Below are positions 1 through 5,325 of a DNA stretch of 5,326 nucleotides, in pieces. The DNA comes from an uncultured Dermabacteraceae bacterium (lineage in GTDB: Bacteria > Actinomycetota > Actinomycetes > Actinomycetales > Dermabacteraceae). Position 1 is the first letter of the stretch; each line of letters begins with the position of its first letter. The notes beneath the pieces are model-generated. The model had not been told where the DNA came from. It saw nothing but the letters and a program-made list of their open reading frames with translations, and did no database searches. The position numbers and the translations under genes were made by a program. The DNA lies in the NCBI GenBank assembly GCA_946223075.1, contig CAMILZ010000039.1:1-5326 (forward strand), read 5' to 3'.

Positions 1-75
1 GGGGCTATAGCTCAGTTGGTAGAGCGTTTCGTTCGCAATGAAAAGGTCAGGGGTTCGATTCCCCTTAGCTCCACA
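1..75 (+). tRNA. tRNA-Ala (anticodon CGC)
   Basis: The stretch folds as a full cloverleaf. The acceptor stem is 1-7 with 66-72, the D arm 10-13 with 22-25, the anticodon stem 27-31 with 39-43, and the T arm 49-53 with 61-65. The anticodon loop at 32-38 gives CGC at 34-36, which reads the alanine codon GCG. Position 3 is G and position 70 is T, giving the G3:U70 wobble pair that alanyl-tRNA synthetase recognises, so the anticodon and the identity element agree. The discriminator base is A73. The 3' CCA is not encoded, as the DNA continues with CA then AA, so it would be added by the CCA-adding enzyme. The G31-T39 wobble closing the anticodon loop is minor. The gene starts at the first base of the window, so its promoter is outside. 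Confidence 0.97.
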
Positions 76-82
76 AATTCGT

Positions 83-117
83 GAAGCCTGGCGTGATGCC
101 GGGCTTCTTTGGTTTTT
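83..117 (+). terminator. Intrinsic terminator of the tRNA gene
   Basis: Arms at 83-92 and 98-107 pair over 10 bp with a single G-T wobble around a 5-base loop (93-97). A T-rich tract follows (108-110 and 113-117, broken by two G). It lies 7 bases after the tRNA and is the expected rho-independent stop for it. Confidence 0.9.
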
Positions 118-120
118 GCA

Positions 121-222
121 ATGACTTCGGATGAGGCTGTTACGGGTGTTGTGGCCTCCAGCGCTGATCCGGTTGAGTATGCCAGGCCTGGGCGGGGTAA
201 ATCGCGAGCACAGAAATCATGA
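121..222 (+). CDS. Possible 33-residue small ORF
   Basis: ATG at 121 opens a 33-codon frame (begins MTSDEAVTGV, ends RAQKS) that stops with TGA at 220-222. The TGA overlaps the ATG at 219 of the next frame as ATGA, a layout often seen in translationally coupled genes. The start directly follows the tRNA terminator and has no recognisable Shine-Dalgarno sequence. I recognise no family. It could be a tiny leader, the residue of a larger gene lost by recombination at the tRNA, or chance. An overlapping longer frame from 131 gives an Arg-rich, unlikely protein. Confidence 0.22.
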   Translation: MTSDEAVTGVVASSADPVEYARPGRGKSRAQKS

Positions 223-431
223 AGGTTGTCCCCGTCCTCTACTTGACCGAACCAGACGGAGGAGGGAGAGCAGGTTTCAAGGAAGCCCAGATTGGCGACT
301 AGTACCCTATATGGCTAGGTGGCAATTATTTGAAGTCCGGCTAGAGAGACGTGGGCGTTGCTAGAGTTCTCAAAATCTGCAAGTCAGTCGATGCCTTCGA
401 TCGCAACAAGGAGGGAGCTAAGGGTGGATAA
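219..431 (+). pseudogene. Interrupted frame upstream of the RHH gene, possibly a parA remnant
   Basis: One frame runs from ATG 219 to TAA 429-431, broken by two in-frame TAG codons (300-302 and 342-344). The pieces read as plausible protein: MKVVPVLYLTEP onward, then YPIWLGGNYLKSG, then RDVGVARVLKIC onward, ending EGAKGG. The frame ends 8 bases inside the start of the RHH gene, and the RHH ribosome binding site lies in its last codons. That overlap is typical of parA-parB partition pairs, and the middle is loosely like the C-terminal half of ParA-type ATPases. No Walker motifs are present, so any ATPase would lack its N-terminal part. The ParA idea rests on context and weak resemblance. It could instead be a 27-residue ORF followed by non-coding DNA. 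Confidence 0.33.
408..415 (+). promoter_or_regulatory. Ribosome binding site deciding the RHH start
   Basis: AAGGAGGG at 408-415 is nearly perfectly complementary to the 16S rRNA 3' end. It sits about 9 bases before the GTG at 424. No comparable site precedes the in-frame TTG at 358 or ATG at 391, so translation most likely starts at 424. Confidence 0.85.
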
Positions 432-705
432 GTTTCAGGAGCCAAGAAAATACTTTCTCGCACAGGACCGTGCCGGGGAGAATCCGTTAGCTGTCGCTTA
501 TGTCAAAAGCCTCGAAGATGAAAGCCCGGGCAAGCGCACACAGCTTTCTATCGCGGTAGAGCAAAAGTTCCGCGATCGTTTGGCGTATGCGGCGCGAGGT
601 GTCGGAATGACGCAACGCGATTTCGTCGTGAAGGCAGTCGAAGACCTCATCGAGAAAGAGGCTGACGTTATTGACCGCTATTACGAAAGTCTGGCGAACA
701 AATAG
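424..705 (+). CDS. Small ribbon-helix-helix DNA-binding protein (ParB/antitoxin-like)
   Basis: The predicted product is 93 residues, starting at GTG 424 because of the strong upstream ribosome binding site; the frame is open further upstream to 358. Residues 1-35 are polar and probably flexible. Residues 38-45 (RTQLSIAV) form the expected beta-strand, 46-60 the first helix, and 61-83 the turn (GMTQRDF) and second helix, ending in a charged tail. This is the MetJ/Arc/CopG ribbon-helix-helix pattern, whose members dimerise and bind operator DNA through the paired strands. Such proteins serve as plasmid centromere-binding proteins, antitoxins or repressors. No toxin gene follows, which argues against a toxin-antitoxin pair. 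The 8-base overlap with an upstream broken frame suggests a small ParB-like partner of a lost ParA. The region is less GC-rich than its surroundings, consistent with acquisition. The fold call is fairly secure; the role is inference. Confidence 0.78.
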   Translation: MDKFQEPRKYFLAQDRAGENPLAVAYVKSLEDESPGKRTQLSIAVEQKFRDRLAYAARGVGMTQRDFVVKAVEDLIEKEADVIDRYYESLANK

Positions 706-771
706 ACCCGTGCACCAAGAGTAAAGTACTCGAATGGCAGGCTGTTGCCGTTGATATTTGCGTTGAACCAT

Positions 772-783
772 CGGGCTAGCCCG
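772..783. repeat. 12-bp perfect palindrome
   Basis: CGGGCTAGCCCG reads identically on both strands. No T tract follows it and there is no loop, so it is a poor terminator. It could be a binding site for a dimeric regulator such as the neighbouring RHH protein, or chance. Confidence 0.4.
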
Positions 784-800
784 GCAGCGCCCCTGTGTGG

Positions 801-810
801 ATCACGTGAT
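801..810. repeat. 10-bp perfect palindrome
   Basis: ATCACGTGAT is a perfect inverted repeat centred on CACGTG, 17 bases after the previous palindrome. It could be an operator, but no promoter elements beside it are convincing. Confidence 0.35.
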
Positions 811-937
811 TCATCTTGTCGCGGAAGCGCTCGACGTCGTGCTTCTTACTCGATATCAGGGCGGCACCCCGCCTACTTTCGACCTACAGTGCGCCATAGC
901 CATAAAGTCATCACGGCTGTCCGTCAGGGCAATGGTT

Positions 938-942
938 AGGAG
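938..942 (+). promoter_or_regulatory. Ribosome binding site of the acetyltransferase gene
   Basis: AGGAG at 938-942, extended by AAGG at 943-946, precedes the TTG at 949 at near-ideal spacing and supports this unusual start codon. Confidence 0.75.
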
Positions 943-948
943 AAGGTC

Positions 949-1476
949 TTGCGAACTTCAGTGAAGCCTCTCGATTCGACCGATCGCGACGAGATTCTTC
1001 GCGTTTTCCAGGACGACGGCGGCTACGCGATGCGCGTCAACGGCGAGCAAGCCGATTCCCGCACTGTGGCCGCGCTCCTCAGCGACAAACCGCCTGGGGT
1101 GGGCGCTGATGATCACCACGTCGTGGGTCTGTGGGTCGACGATGAACTCGCGGGAGTCGCCTCGTTTGTCGTGGGGTGGCCGTGCCCGGACATCACCTAT
1201 CTCGGCCTTCTCCAGCTGCGCACAAGCCATCACGGTCGTGGGCTCGCCCGTGCCTTTCACCACGCACTTCGCACCGAGTTTCCCGGGCGGTGGCGCCTCA
1301 CGGTGGTCGACACCAACGCCGAGGTCCTCCCGTTTTGGGAGCGCCTTGGGTACGCGCGCACGGGCGAAACGAAAGAGTGGATCAGTGATTCGGGTCTTCG
1401 CCACGAAGCTATCGTCATGGAACTTCCGGCTTCACGTGAGCGCCCTGCTCCGCTCCGCCCGCCGCCCACATCGTGA
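949..1476 (+). CDS. GNAT-family N-acetyltransferase
   Basis: The 175-residue product fits the GCN5-related acetyltransferase fold, which moves an acetyl group from acetyl-CoA to an amine. TTG at 949 is chosen because AGGAG (938-942) lies 6 bases upstream; the in-frame GTG at 961 would be too far from it. Residues 58-76 (HVVGLWVDDELAGVASFVV) form the central strands. Residues 91-100 (RTSHHGRGLA) are motif A, the R/Q-x-x-G-x-G/A loop that holds the CoA pyrophosphate, followed by the long helix. Residues 123-135 (NAEVLPFWERLGY) are the usual motif B signature, and the C-terminal strand ends near 159. The last 15 residues are Pro/Arg-rich and probably disordered. The cytoplasmic substrate cannot be read from the sequence: small-molecule, antibiotic or protein N-terminal acetylation are all possible. 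Its stop overlaps an in-frame GTG of the next gene, so the two may be co-transcribed. Confidence 0.9.
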   Translation: MRTSVKPLDSTDRDEILRVFQDDGGYAMRVNGEQADSRTVAALLSDKPPGVGADDHHVVGLWVDDELAGVASFVVGWPCPDITYLGLLQLRTSHHGRGLARAFHHALRTEFPGRWRLTVVDTNAEVLPFWERLGYARTGETKEWISDSGLRHEAIVMELPASRERPAPLRPPPTS

Positions 1477-1550
1477 ACATTTCGCACGATTTTCGTCTCA
1501 GTCCCCATGAGTCCCGAGGCTTCTTCAACGGGAGGCGCCACAATAGCTCC

Positions 1551-2327
1551 ATGGATAGTCACAAGACTTCGCACGAACCTGCCCTGAGCCGCCTTGTCAC
1601 CACCCGCCGCGCCGCAATTTTTGCTGGTGGCGCGACCGCCGCGGCACTCTTCGCCGCCTGCGGAAATTCAGGAAGCAAGGAAGGCGGGCAAGCGTCGGAC
1701 TCCGGCGGTTCCGACGCCACCCCCGCCCTGCCCGAACCCACCCAGAGCGCTGCCGTGAGCGTGCCGTTCGACGAATCGAAGCCCTACCTCGAGTTCAATC
1801 CCGATTCCAAGGGGCCGGCTGTCGAGTTGCTCGTCGACTACCGCTGCCCTCACTGCAAGCTCTTTGCCGAGGCGCAGGATAAGGACATTCGCGAACTCGT
1901 GGAGAAGGGGTACATCAACTATCGCGTGTACCCGCGCCCGATGCTCGATAAGCGTACGGGCCTCACGTTCTCGAACGACACGGCGAGTGCTGTCGTCGCG
2001 TCGTGGGTGGAGGATCCGAAGCTGTTCTGGGACATGAACGAAGCGATGTTCGCGCTCCAGCCCGAATCGCCGGAAGACCCCACGCCCGATACGGCCGAGG
2101 TTGCCGAAGCCGCGGTGAAGGCCGGCGCGAGTGAAGAGGTCAAGAACGCCGTCCTCGACGAGAAGTACCGCGGCTACGTCGCCACCGTTGAAGAGGTCGG
2201 CCAGGAACGCCAGGTGGGCACTCCGACGGTATACATCGATGGCGAGGAATGGATGGGCGACGGTGAAAAGCCCGGTACGCTCAAAGCCGACCTCGTGAAA
2301 GCGATCATCGCGAAGGCCAAGAAGTAA
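1551..2327 (+). CDS. DsbA-like thiol:disulfide oxidoreductase, probable Tat-exported lipoprotein
   Basis: From ATG 1551 the product is 258 residues. The N-terminus has a twin-arginine stretch (TTRRAAIF, residues 17-24), a short hydrophobic Ala-rich segment (about 22-36) and Cys37 in LFAAC, which resembles a lipobox although -3 is Phe rather than Leu. A flexible Gly/Ser/Pro-rich linker (38-70) follows, then a thioredoxin-fold domain of the DsbA/Thioredoxin_4 type. Its redox site is C99-P-H-C102 within YRCPHCKLF, with an inserted helical region, and the cis-proline loop VGTPTVYIDG (222-231; Pro225). Such proteins catalyse disulfide formation or exchange in exported proteins at the outer face of the membrane. 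The frame is open upstream to GTG 1473, which overlaps the acetyltransferase stop (GTGA) but would put 36 residues before the Arg pair and has no ribosome binding site. GGGAGG (1530-1535) precedes ATG 1551, but 15 bases away. A CACAAT box at 1539-1544 would place a leaderless transcript start on the ATG. A hairpin terminator follows. Confidence 0.88.
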   Translation: MDSHKTSHEPALSRLVTTRRAAIFAGGATAAALFAACGNSGSKEGGQASDSGGSDATPALPEPTQSAAVSVPFDESKPYLEFNPDSKGPAVELLVDYRCPHCKLFAEAQDKDIRELVEKGYINYRVYPRPMLDKRTGLTFSNDTASAVVASWVEDPKLFWDMNEAMFALQPESPEDPTPDTAEVAEAAVKAGASEEVKNAVLDEKYRGYVATVEEVGQERQVGTPTVYIDGEEWMGDGEKPGTLKADLVKAIIAKAKK

Positions 2328-2353
2328 AATTTCTCGATTGATAGCCTGAGGCC

Positions 2354-3346
2354 ATGAAAAAGCGAGCCGAGCGCGAATGTGATGCGGGCTCGCTTTTCAC
2401 ATGGCATGCACCGCTTTTTGCCGTCGCTGATAGGCGTGCTTTCGCGCGCGAGCGGCGTGCACGGGTGGAGGCGTGGTGTGCCGAGCAACCGTCGGAATCG
2501 TTCGAGCGGCGAGCGGTCGAGATCGTGACTTCGGTTGTGCCGATGTCGCCTGCGTTATGCAGGGCTGCGCTCGAAAAGCTCGAGGCTGCGGAAGGTCGTG
2601 ACCAGGCTCTTCGAGCGCTTCTCTTGCAGAGGTTCGCGCTTTCCGTGCTGGACCCTGGGGGTGCGCGTTCAGGGCGAAGGGCACGCGTTTTTGGTCCGAC
2701 GGATGCCTACGAAGCCGCAGCAGAGGCGTTCGCGTGGTGTGAAGCCGCGGGAGGGACCGAAGGTGTGGCCCGCATTCCCGACGTTGCCGTTGAACTGGGC
2801 CTTACCCTCGTGCGCGCTGCACTCGTGGCCGAGCGCGGAGAGGCGGTGGAGCGACCTCTCGCCGTTGTGGCGGAGCGTGCGCCGAACGTCGAGGCTTCGC
2901 ATGTGCGCTTCCACGCGTGGTCGTCGATCGCGATTGCGCGCCTCGCTCTCGGCAATCCGGATGAAGCGCTGATCCCCGTCAATCGCGCGAAGATCCTTGC
3001 GGATCGCACCGGTGATCTCGCAGGGCAGTGGCACGCCGAGCGGATCCGGGCGCAAGCGCTCGGCATGATGGGGCGGGAGCGGGCTGAGGTTGCCGCGCAC
3101 GCTGAGCTCGCAGGCCTTGCCGAACGCGTCGCCGACGACCTCGATAGCACCCCCGAGTTGCGCCGCGATGCGACGATTTCGGCGCTTCGGGCACGCGCAC
3201 ATCTGCTCGCACACATGCGCGCCGACGGCCGAGATCGAGCCGCAGCGAACGAGATTGAGGCGATGCGGCGCCGTATGGCACGTGCTCGCGCTGCGGGCGA
3301 TGCGGACGATGCGATTCTCGCGGAGTTCGAGGCTCTCGCGAACTAA
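2354..3346 (+). CDS. Helical TPR-like protein of unknown function
   Basis: The frame from ATG 2354 gives 330 residues, Ala-, Arg- and Glu-rich, with no signal peptide or membrane segment, so probably cytoplasmic. Residues about 187-221 (key part SSIAIARLALGNPDEAL) follow the small/large residue spacing of a tetratricopeptide repeat, and 226-259 a weaker second one. Residues 264-330 form further amphipathic helices with a very basic patch (MRRRMARARAAG). TPR arrays usually mediate protein-protein contacts, and such modules occur in actinobacterial regulators, but no DNA-binding or catalytic domain is seen. The start is doubtful. ATG 2354 has only GAGG two bases away, and its first 15 codons coincide with the upstream hairpin terminator. 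The next in-frame start, GTG 2465 (293 residues), also lacks a clear ribosome binding site. Its stop overlaps the stop of the opposing decarboxylase gene. I recognise no named family. Confidence 0.72.
   Translation: MKKRAERECDAGSLFTWHAPLFAVADRRAFARERRARVEAWCAEQPSESFERRAVEIVTSVVPMSPALCRAALEKLEAAEGRDQALRALLLQRFALSVLDPGGARSGRRARVFGPTDAYEAAAEAFAWCEAAGGTEGVARIPDVAVELGLTLVRAALVAERGEAVERPLAVVAERAPNVEASHVRFHAWSSIAIARLALGNPDEALIPVNRAKILADRTGDLAGQWHAERIRAQALGMMGRERAEVAAHAELAGLAERVADDLDSTPELRRDATISALRARAHLLAHMRADGRDRAAANEIEAMRRRMARARAAGDADDAILAEFEALAN
2358..2397 (+). terminator. Hairpin terminator after the DsbA-like gene
   Basis: Arms 2358-2368 (AAAAGCGAGCC) and 2387-2397 (GGCTCGCTTTT) are perfectly complementary over 11 bp around an 18-base loop that can add a 3-bp inner stem (2372-2374 with 2384-2386). 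The arm ends in TTTT on both strands, so it could work in either direction. It starts about 30 bases after the DsbA-like stop. It overlaps the first codons of the next frame if that begins at 2354. Confidence 0.82.
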
Positions 3347-4863
3347 GCCATCGTGTCGCGCAAAACCGCGATCACGCGGTCCGCTTCCGTGTCGGGGTTG
3401 ACGAAGACGAGTCGCAGAACCGTTTCGCCGCCGTGCTTGGTGGGAATGCACAGGATCACGCCGTCGCGGGCCATGCGCTGCGACCACTCGTGATACTGCT
3501 CGTCGGTCCAGCCGGGGCGGCGGAACACGAGAACGCTCAGCTCGGGTTCGATGACCATTTCGAGGTGGTCGATGTCGTCGATGCCGCGGCGCACCGCGCG
3601 CGAGGTCGAAAGGCACTTCTCGATCGCTTCGGAATACTTCGCCGTGCCGTGCGTCAGCAGCGAATACCACAGCGGGAGGCCGCGGGTGCGACGCGAGAGG
3701 TGGGCCGCGAGGTCGCTCGGGTTGGCGTCGGACCTCACGATCGAATCCAAGTATTCGGCGTGCTGAGAATGCGCGCGGTAGGCGGGGCTCGGATCCCGGT
3801 ACACGAGGGCGCAGCAATCGTATGGGGCGAAGAGCCATTTGTGGGGGTCGACGATGAAGGAATCGGCTTGTTCGATGCCGTCGAAGCGCGGGCGGGCGCT
3901 CGGGGCAGCGAGGGCGGCGCCACCGTAAGCGCCGTCGATGTGGACCCACACGCCGCGTGCGTGAGCGACTTCGACCACGGAGCGGATGTCGTCAACGATG
4001 CCCGCGTTAGTCGTGCCACCCGAGGCGACAACTGCGAACACGCCCGGGTTTTCGTCGAGGGCGCGCGCGAGGTTCGGGCCGCTCAGGTGGCCGCGCTCAT
4101 CAACGGGAACGGTCACGACCTCGACGTCGAGAAGGCGAGCCGCGCTTCGGATCGAGGAGTGGGCGCTGCTCGCGCACGCGACCTTGAAGCCCGTTGTGGG
4201 GCGGCCGTCCATGAACACGCCGCGGGCGGCCCATTCTTCGCGGGCTTTCTCGCGTGCTGTGGCGAGCGCCGAAAGGTTGCCACTCGTGCCACCCGAGACG
4301 AAGGCGCCAGCGGACTCTGCGGGCCAGCCGAGCAGATCCATGAGCCAGCGCAGCACCTGGTTTTCGGCCCAGATCGCGCCCGCTCCGGCTTCCCACACGC
4401 CGCCGAAAACGTTGGCGGCGCTCACGACGTTGTCGAAGGCGACGGCCGCGCGCGTGGGTGCGCCGGGAATGTAGGCGAGGTTCATCGGGTCGTCGGCGGC
4501 ACGGGTCGCCGGGATGAGGATGTTTTCGTAGATCTCGAGGGCGCGGTCGGCGCCGATGCCCTCTTCCGTGATCATCTCGCCGGCGAGTGCCTTGACTGCG
4601 GCGTCGAGTTCTGCCGCGGGGCGCGCTGTGGCCTTGGGGTCGTGGGCGAGAGCGGTGTGCTCGCGTGCCCACTTTTGTGCGGCTTCGACGGCGTGCTGTT
4701 CGTCGCCCCACACGCTCGAGAGCATGCGGCTCGGGCGCTGGGTCGCGTAGGCGGTGGAGGCGGAACTTTCGGTGTTGGGGTCGGTGCCGGTGGCAGCCAG
4801 GTTCTCGTTCCGACGCTCGCCCGCGCCCTGTTGAAGGTCATTCTTCTGTTCGTTAGTGTCCAC
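3343..4863 (-). CDS. Group II PLP-dependent amino acid decarboxylase
   Basis: From GTG 4863 the product is 506 residues, the usual size for the Pyridoxal_deC family (aromatic amino acid, glutamate and diaminobutyrate decarboxylases). These fold-type I enzymes use pyridoxal phosphate to release CO2 from an amino acid and give an amine. Residues 2-46 are polar and low-complexity. DPMNLAYIPGAPT (125-137) matches the family's substrate-side loop. SGGTSGN (190-196) is the phosphate-binding turn. His235 in SSAHSSIRSAARLLD is the ring-stacking histidine. HIDGAYGG (309-316) holds Asp310, which pairs with the cofactor nitrogen. DPHKW (339-343) holds the Schiff-base Lys342. All catalytic residues are present, so it should be active. 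The pattern looks closest to the aromatic-L-amino-acid decarboxylase group, but the substrate cannot be fixed. An in-frame TTG at 4965 adds 34 unlikely residues. ATG 4725 is a shorter alternative. GTG 4863 is preferred because of the -10 box just before it. Confidence 0.93.
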   Translation of the reverse strand: MDTNEQKNDLQQGAGERRNENLAATGTDPNTESSASTAYATQRPSRMLSSVWGDEQHAVEAAQKWAREHTALAHDPKATARPAAELDAAVKALAGEMITEEGIGADRALEIYENILIPATRAADDPMNLAYIPGAPTRAAVAFDNVVSAANVFGGVWEAGAGAIWAENQVLRWLMDLLGWPAESAGAFVSGGTSGNLSALATAREKAREEWAARGVFMDGRPTTGFKVACASSAHSSIRSAARLLDVEVVTVPVDERGHLSGPNLARALDENPGVFAVVASGGTTNAGIVDDIRSVVEVAHARGVWVHIDGAYGGAALAAPSARPRFDGIEQADSFIVDPHKWLFAPYDCCALVYRDPSPAYRAHSQHAEYLDSIVRSDANPSDLAAHLSRRTRGLPLWYSLLTHGTAKYSEAIEKCLSTSRAVRRGIDDIDHLEMVIEPELSVLVFRRPGWTDEQYHEWSQRMARDGVILCIPTKHGGETVLRLVFVNPDTEADRVIAVLRDTMA

Positions 4864-4870
4864 GCTCTCA

Positions 4871-4876
4871 ATCCTA
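4871..4876 (-). promoter_or_regulatory. Candidate -10 box for a leaderless decarboxylase transcript
   Basis: On the minus strand TAGGAT (fits TANNNT) is separated by 7 bases from the GTG at 4863. Transcription would then begin at or next to the start codon, a common actinobacterial arrangement. No convincing -35 box and no clear Shine-Dalgarno sequence are present. Confidence 0.45.
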
Positions 4877-5002
4877 GGTGCGGGAGCCCAGAACTGCTTC
4901 AGATCGGCTGCGTCTCGTGGCTCTGAAGCACGGCATGCCTCCCGCCCCTCGGACAAATGCCGCAACCGGCTGTGATGCCTTTGTTCGTTTTCTGTCTTTT
5001 GT

Positions 5003-5027
5003 CGCGTGAGGATTTATCTCCTGCGCG
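5003..5027. repeat. Imperfect hairpin in the region upstream of the decarboxylase
   Basis: CGCG (5003-5006) plus AGGA (5009-5012) pair with TCCT (5019-5022) plus CGCG (5024-5027) around a 6-base loop TTTATC. Unpaired TG on one side faces a single G on the other. No T tract follows on either strand, so a terminator role is weak. It might be a regulatory inverted repeat. Confidence 0.4.
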
Positions 5028-5124
5028 TGTGGGCACGTCTGTATTGGTGCCTGTTTTCTCCGGTATCGGTTGCTTTTGCTGCCGGGATGTCCGGGGCCGG
5101 TTTCTTCCGTCGTTTTTGTGTTGT

Positions 5125-5325
5125 CTATGTGTCGTATCTGGGTGTGGTGCTGGTGTAGGTGCGGCCTGTTGGGGTGGTCCAGGTGGTGGTTGTGGTGTCG
5201 GGGTGGTGTGGGTTGCTGTTTGTTTTTGTTGTTGCGTGCTTGTGGTTTTCGTTGGTGGTTTTTTCGGGGTGTGGGTTTTGGTTGGTGTGGGTGACGGTGA
5301 GGGCTTCTTTGGCGAGGTTGCATCG
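5125..5325 (-). CDS. C-terminal 66 residues of a DUF222/HNH (13E12-type) endonuclease-like protein, cut by the window edge
   Basis: A minus-strand frame is open from the window end to TAG at 5127-5125 with no start codon needed inside the window. Its 66 residues begin RCNLAKEALTVTHTN and end WTTPTGRTYTSTTPRYDT. The CN-x-x-KEA element followed by T-T-P-T-G-R-T-Y matches the end of actinobacterial DUF222-containing HNH nucleases, where the Cys/Asn/Lys part belongs to the HNH metal-binding region and the TPTG-Y element closes the protein. Residues 16-48 are rich in Thr, His, Asn and Pro, giving the strong C/A bias of this strand. Family members are typically several hundred residues, so most of the gene lies beyond base 5326. 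These multicopy genes are thought to be mobile or selfish, but their role is poorly known. An overlapping frame (5323-4874) gives an implausible His/Pro/Arg-rich protein and is rejected. Confidence 0.75.
   Translation of the reverse strand, partial: RCNLAKEALTVTHTNQNPHPEKTTNENHKHATTKTNSNPHHPDTTTTTWTTPTGRTYTSTTPRYDT

Larger units (their letters stand above)
706..948. other. Non-coding or decayed stretch between the RHH and GNAT genes
   Basis: No frame here has a good start, ribosome binding site and recognisable product. Two short stretches look protein-like: a minus-strand frame from 883 to the TAG at 778-776 (35 codons, with KKHDVERFRDKMNHVIH inside) and an overlapping plus-strand frame from GTG 797. 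They occupy the same DNA, so at most one is real, and either would be a remnant. The stretch also carries two perfect palindromes (772-783 and 801-810). It marks the change from the AT-richer tRNA-proximal DNA to the GC-rich genes. Confidence 0.5.
4864..5124. other. Non-coding region between the endonuclease-like and decarboxylase genes
   Basis: No credible gene lies here. It contains the candidate decarboxylase -10 box at its left end and an imperfect hairpin at 5003-5027. The short motif GGCAT (minus strand) recurs three times between about 4930 and 4980, of unknown meaning. Open frames crossing it have poor composition and no ribosome binding sites. Confidence 0.6.

Noticed and set aside
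131..364. A 77-codon + strand frame after the tRNA
   Set aside because: Arg/Leu/Pro-rich, no ribosome binding site, and it overlaps frames with better composition.
487..771. A 94-codon minus-strand frame opposite the RHH gene
   Set aside because: The + strand gene has a strong ribosome binding site and a recognisable fold; the antisense frame has neither.
745..939. A 64-codon + strand frame before the acetyltransferase
   Set aside because: Ser/Arg/Pro-rich composition, no ribosome binding site and no recognisable family.
706..948. Toxin gene partner for the RHH protein
   Set aside because: No frame after the RHH gene resembles RelE, VapC, MazF or another toxin; the next gene is a separate acetyltransferase over 240 bases away with its own ribosome binding site. 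It is not close enough to be a typical GNAT toxin of a coupled pair, though RHH-GNAT (DUF1778/TacT) pairs do exist.
2669..3949. A 426-codon open frame on the - strand
   Set aside because: It crosses two real genes and encodes an Arg/Pro/His-rich sequence; a compositional shadow.
3433..4926. A 497-codon open frame on the + strand
   Set aside because: It is antisense to the decarboxylase, which has every catalytic motif. The + frame encodes a Gly/Val/Ala/Arg-rich sequence without recognisable domains, as expected opposite a GC-rich gene.
4874..5323. A 149-codon minus-strand frame at the right edge
   Set aside because: It is rich in His, Pro, Lys and Asn with no domain. The neighbouring frame on the same strand gives the clear HNH-type tail.
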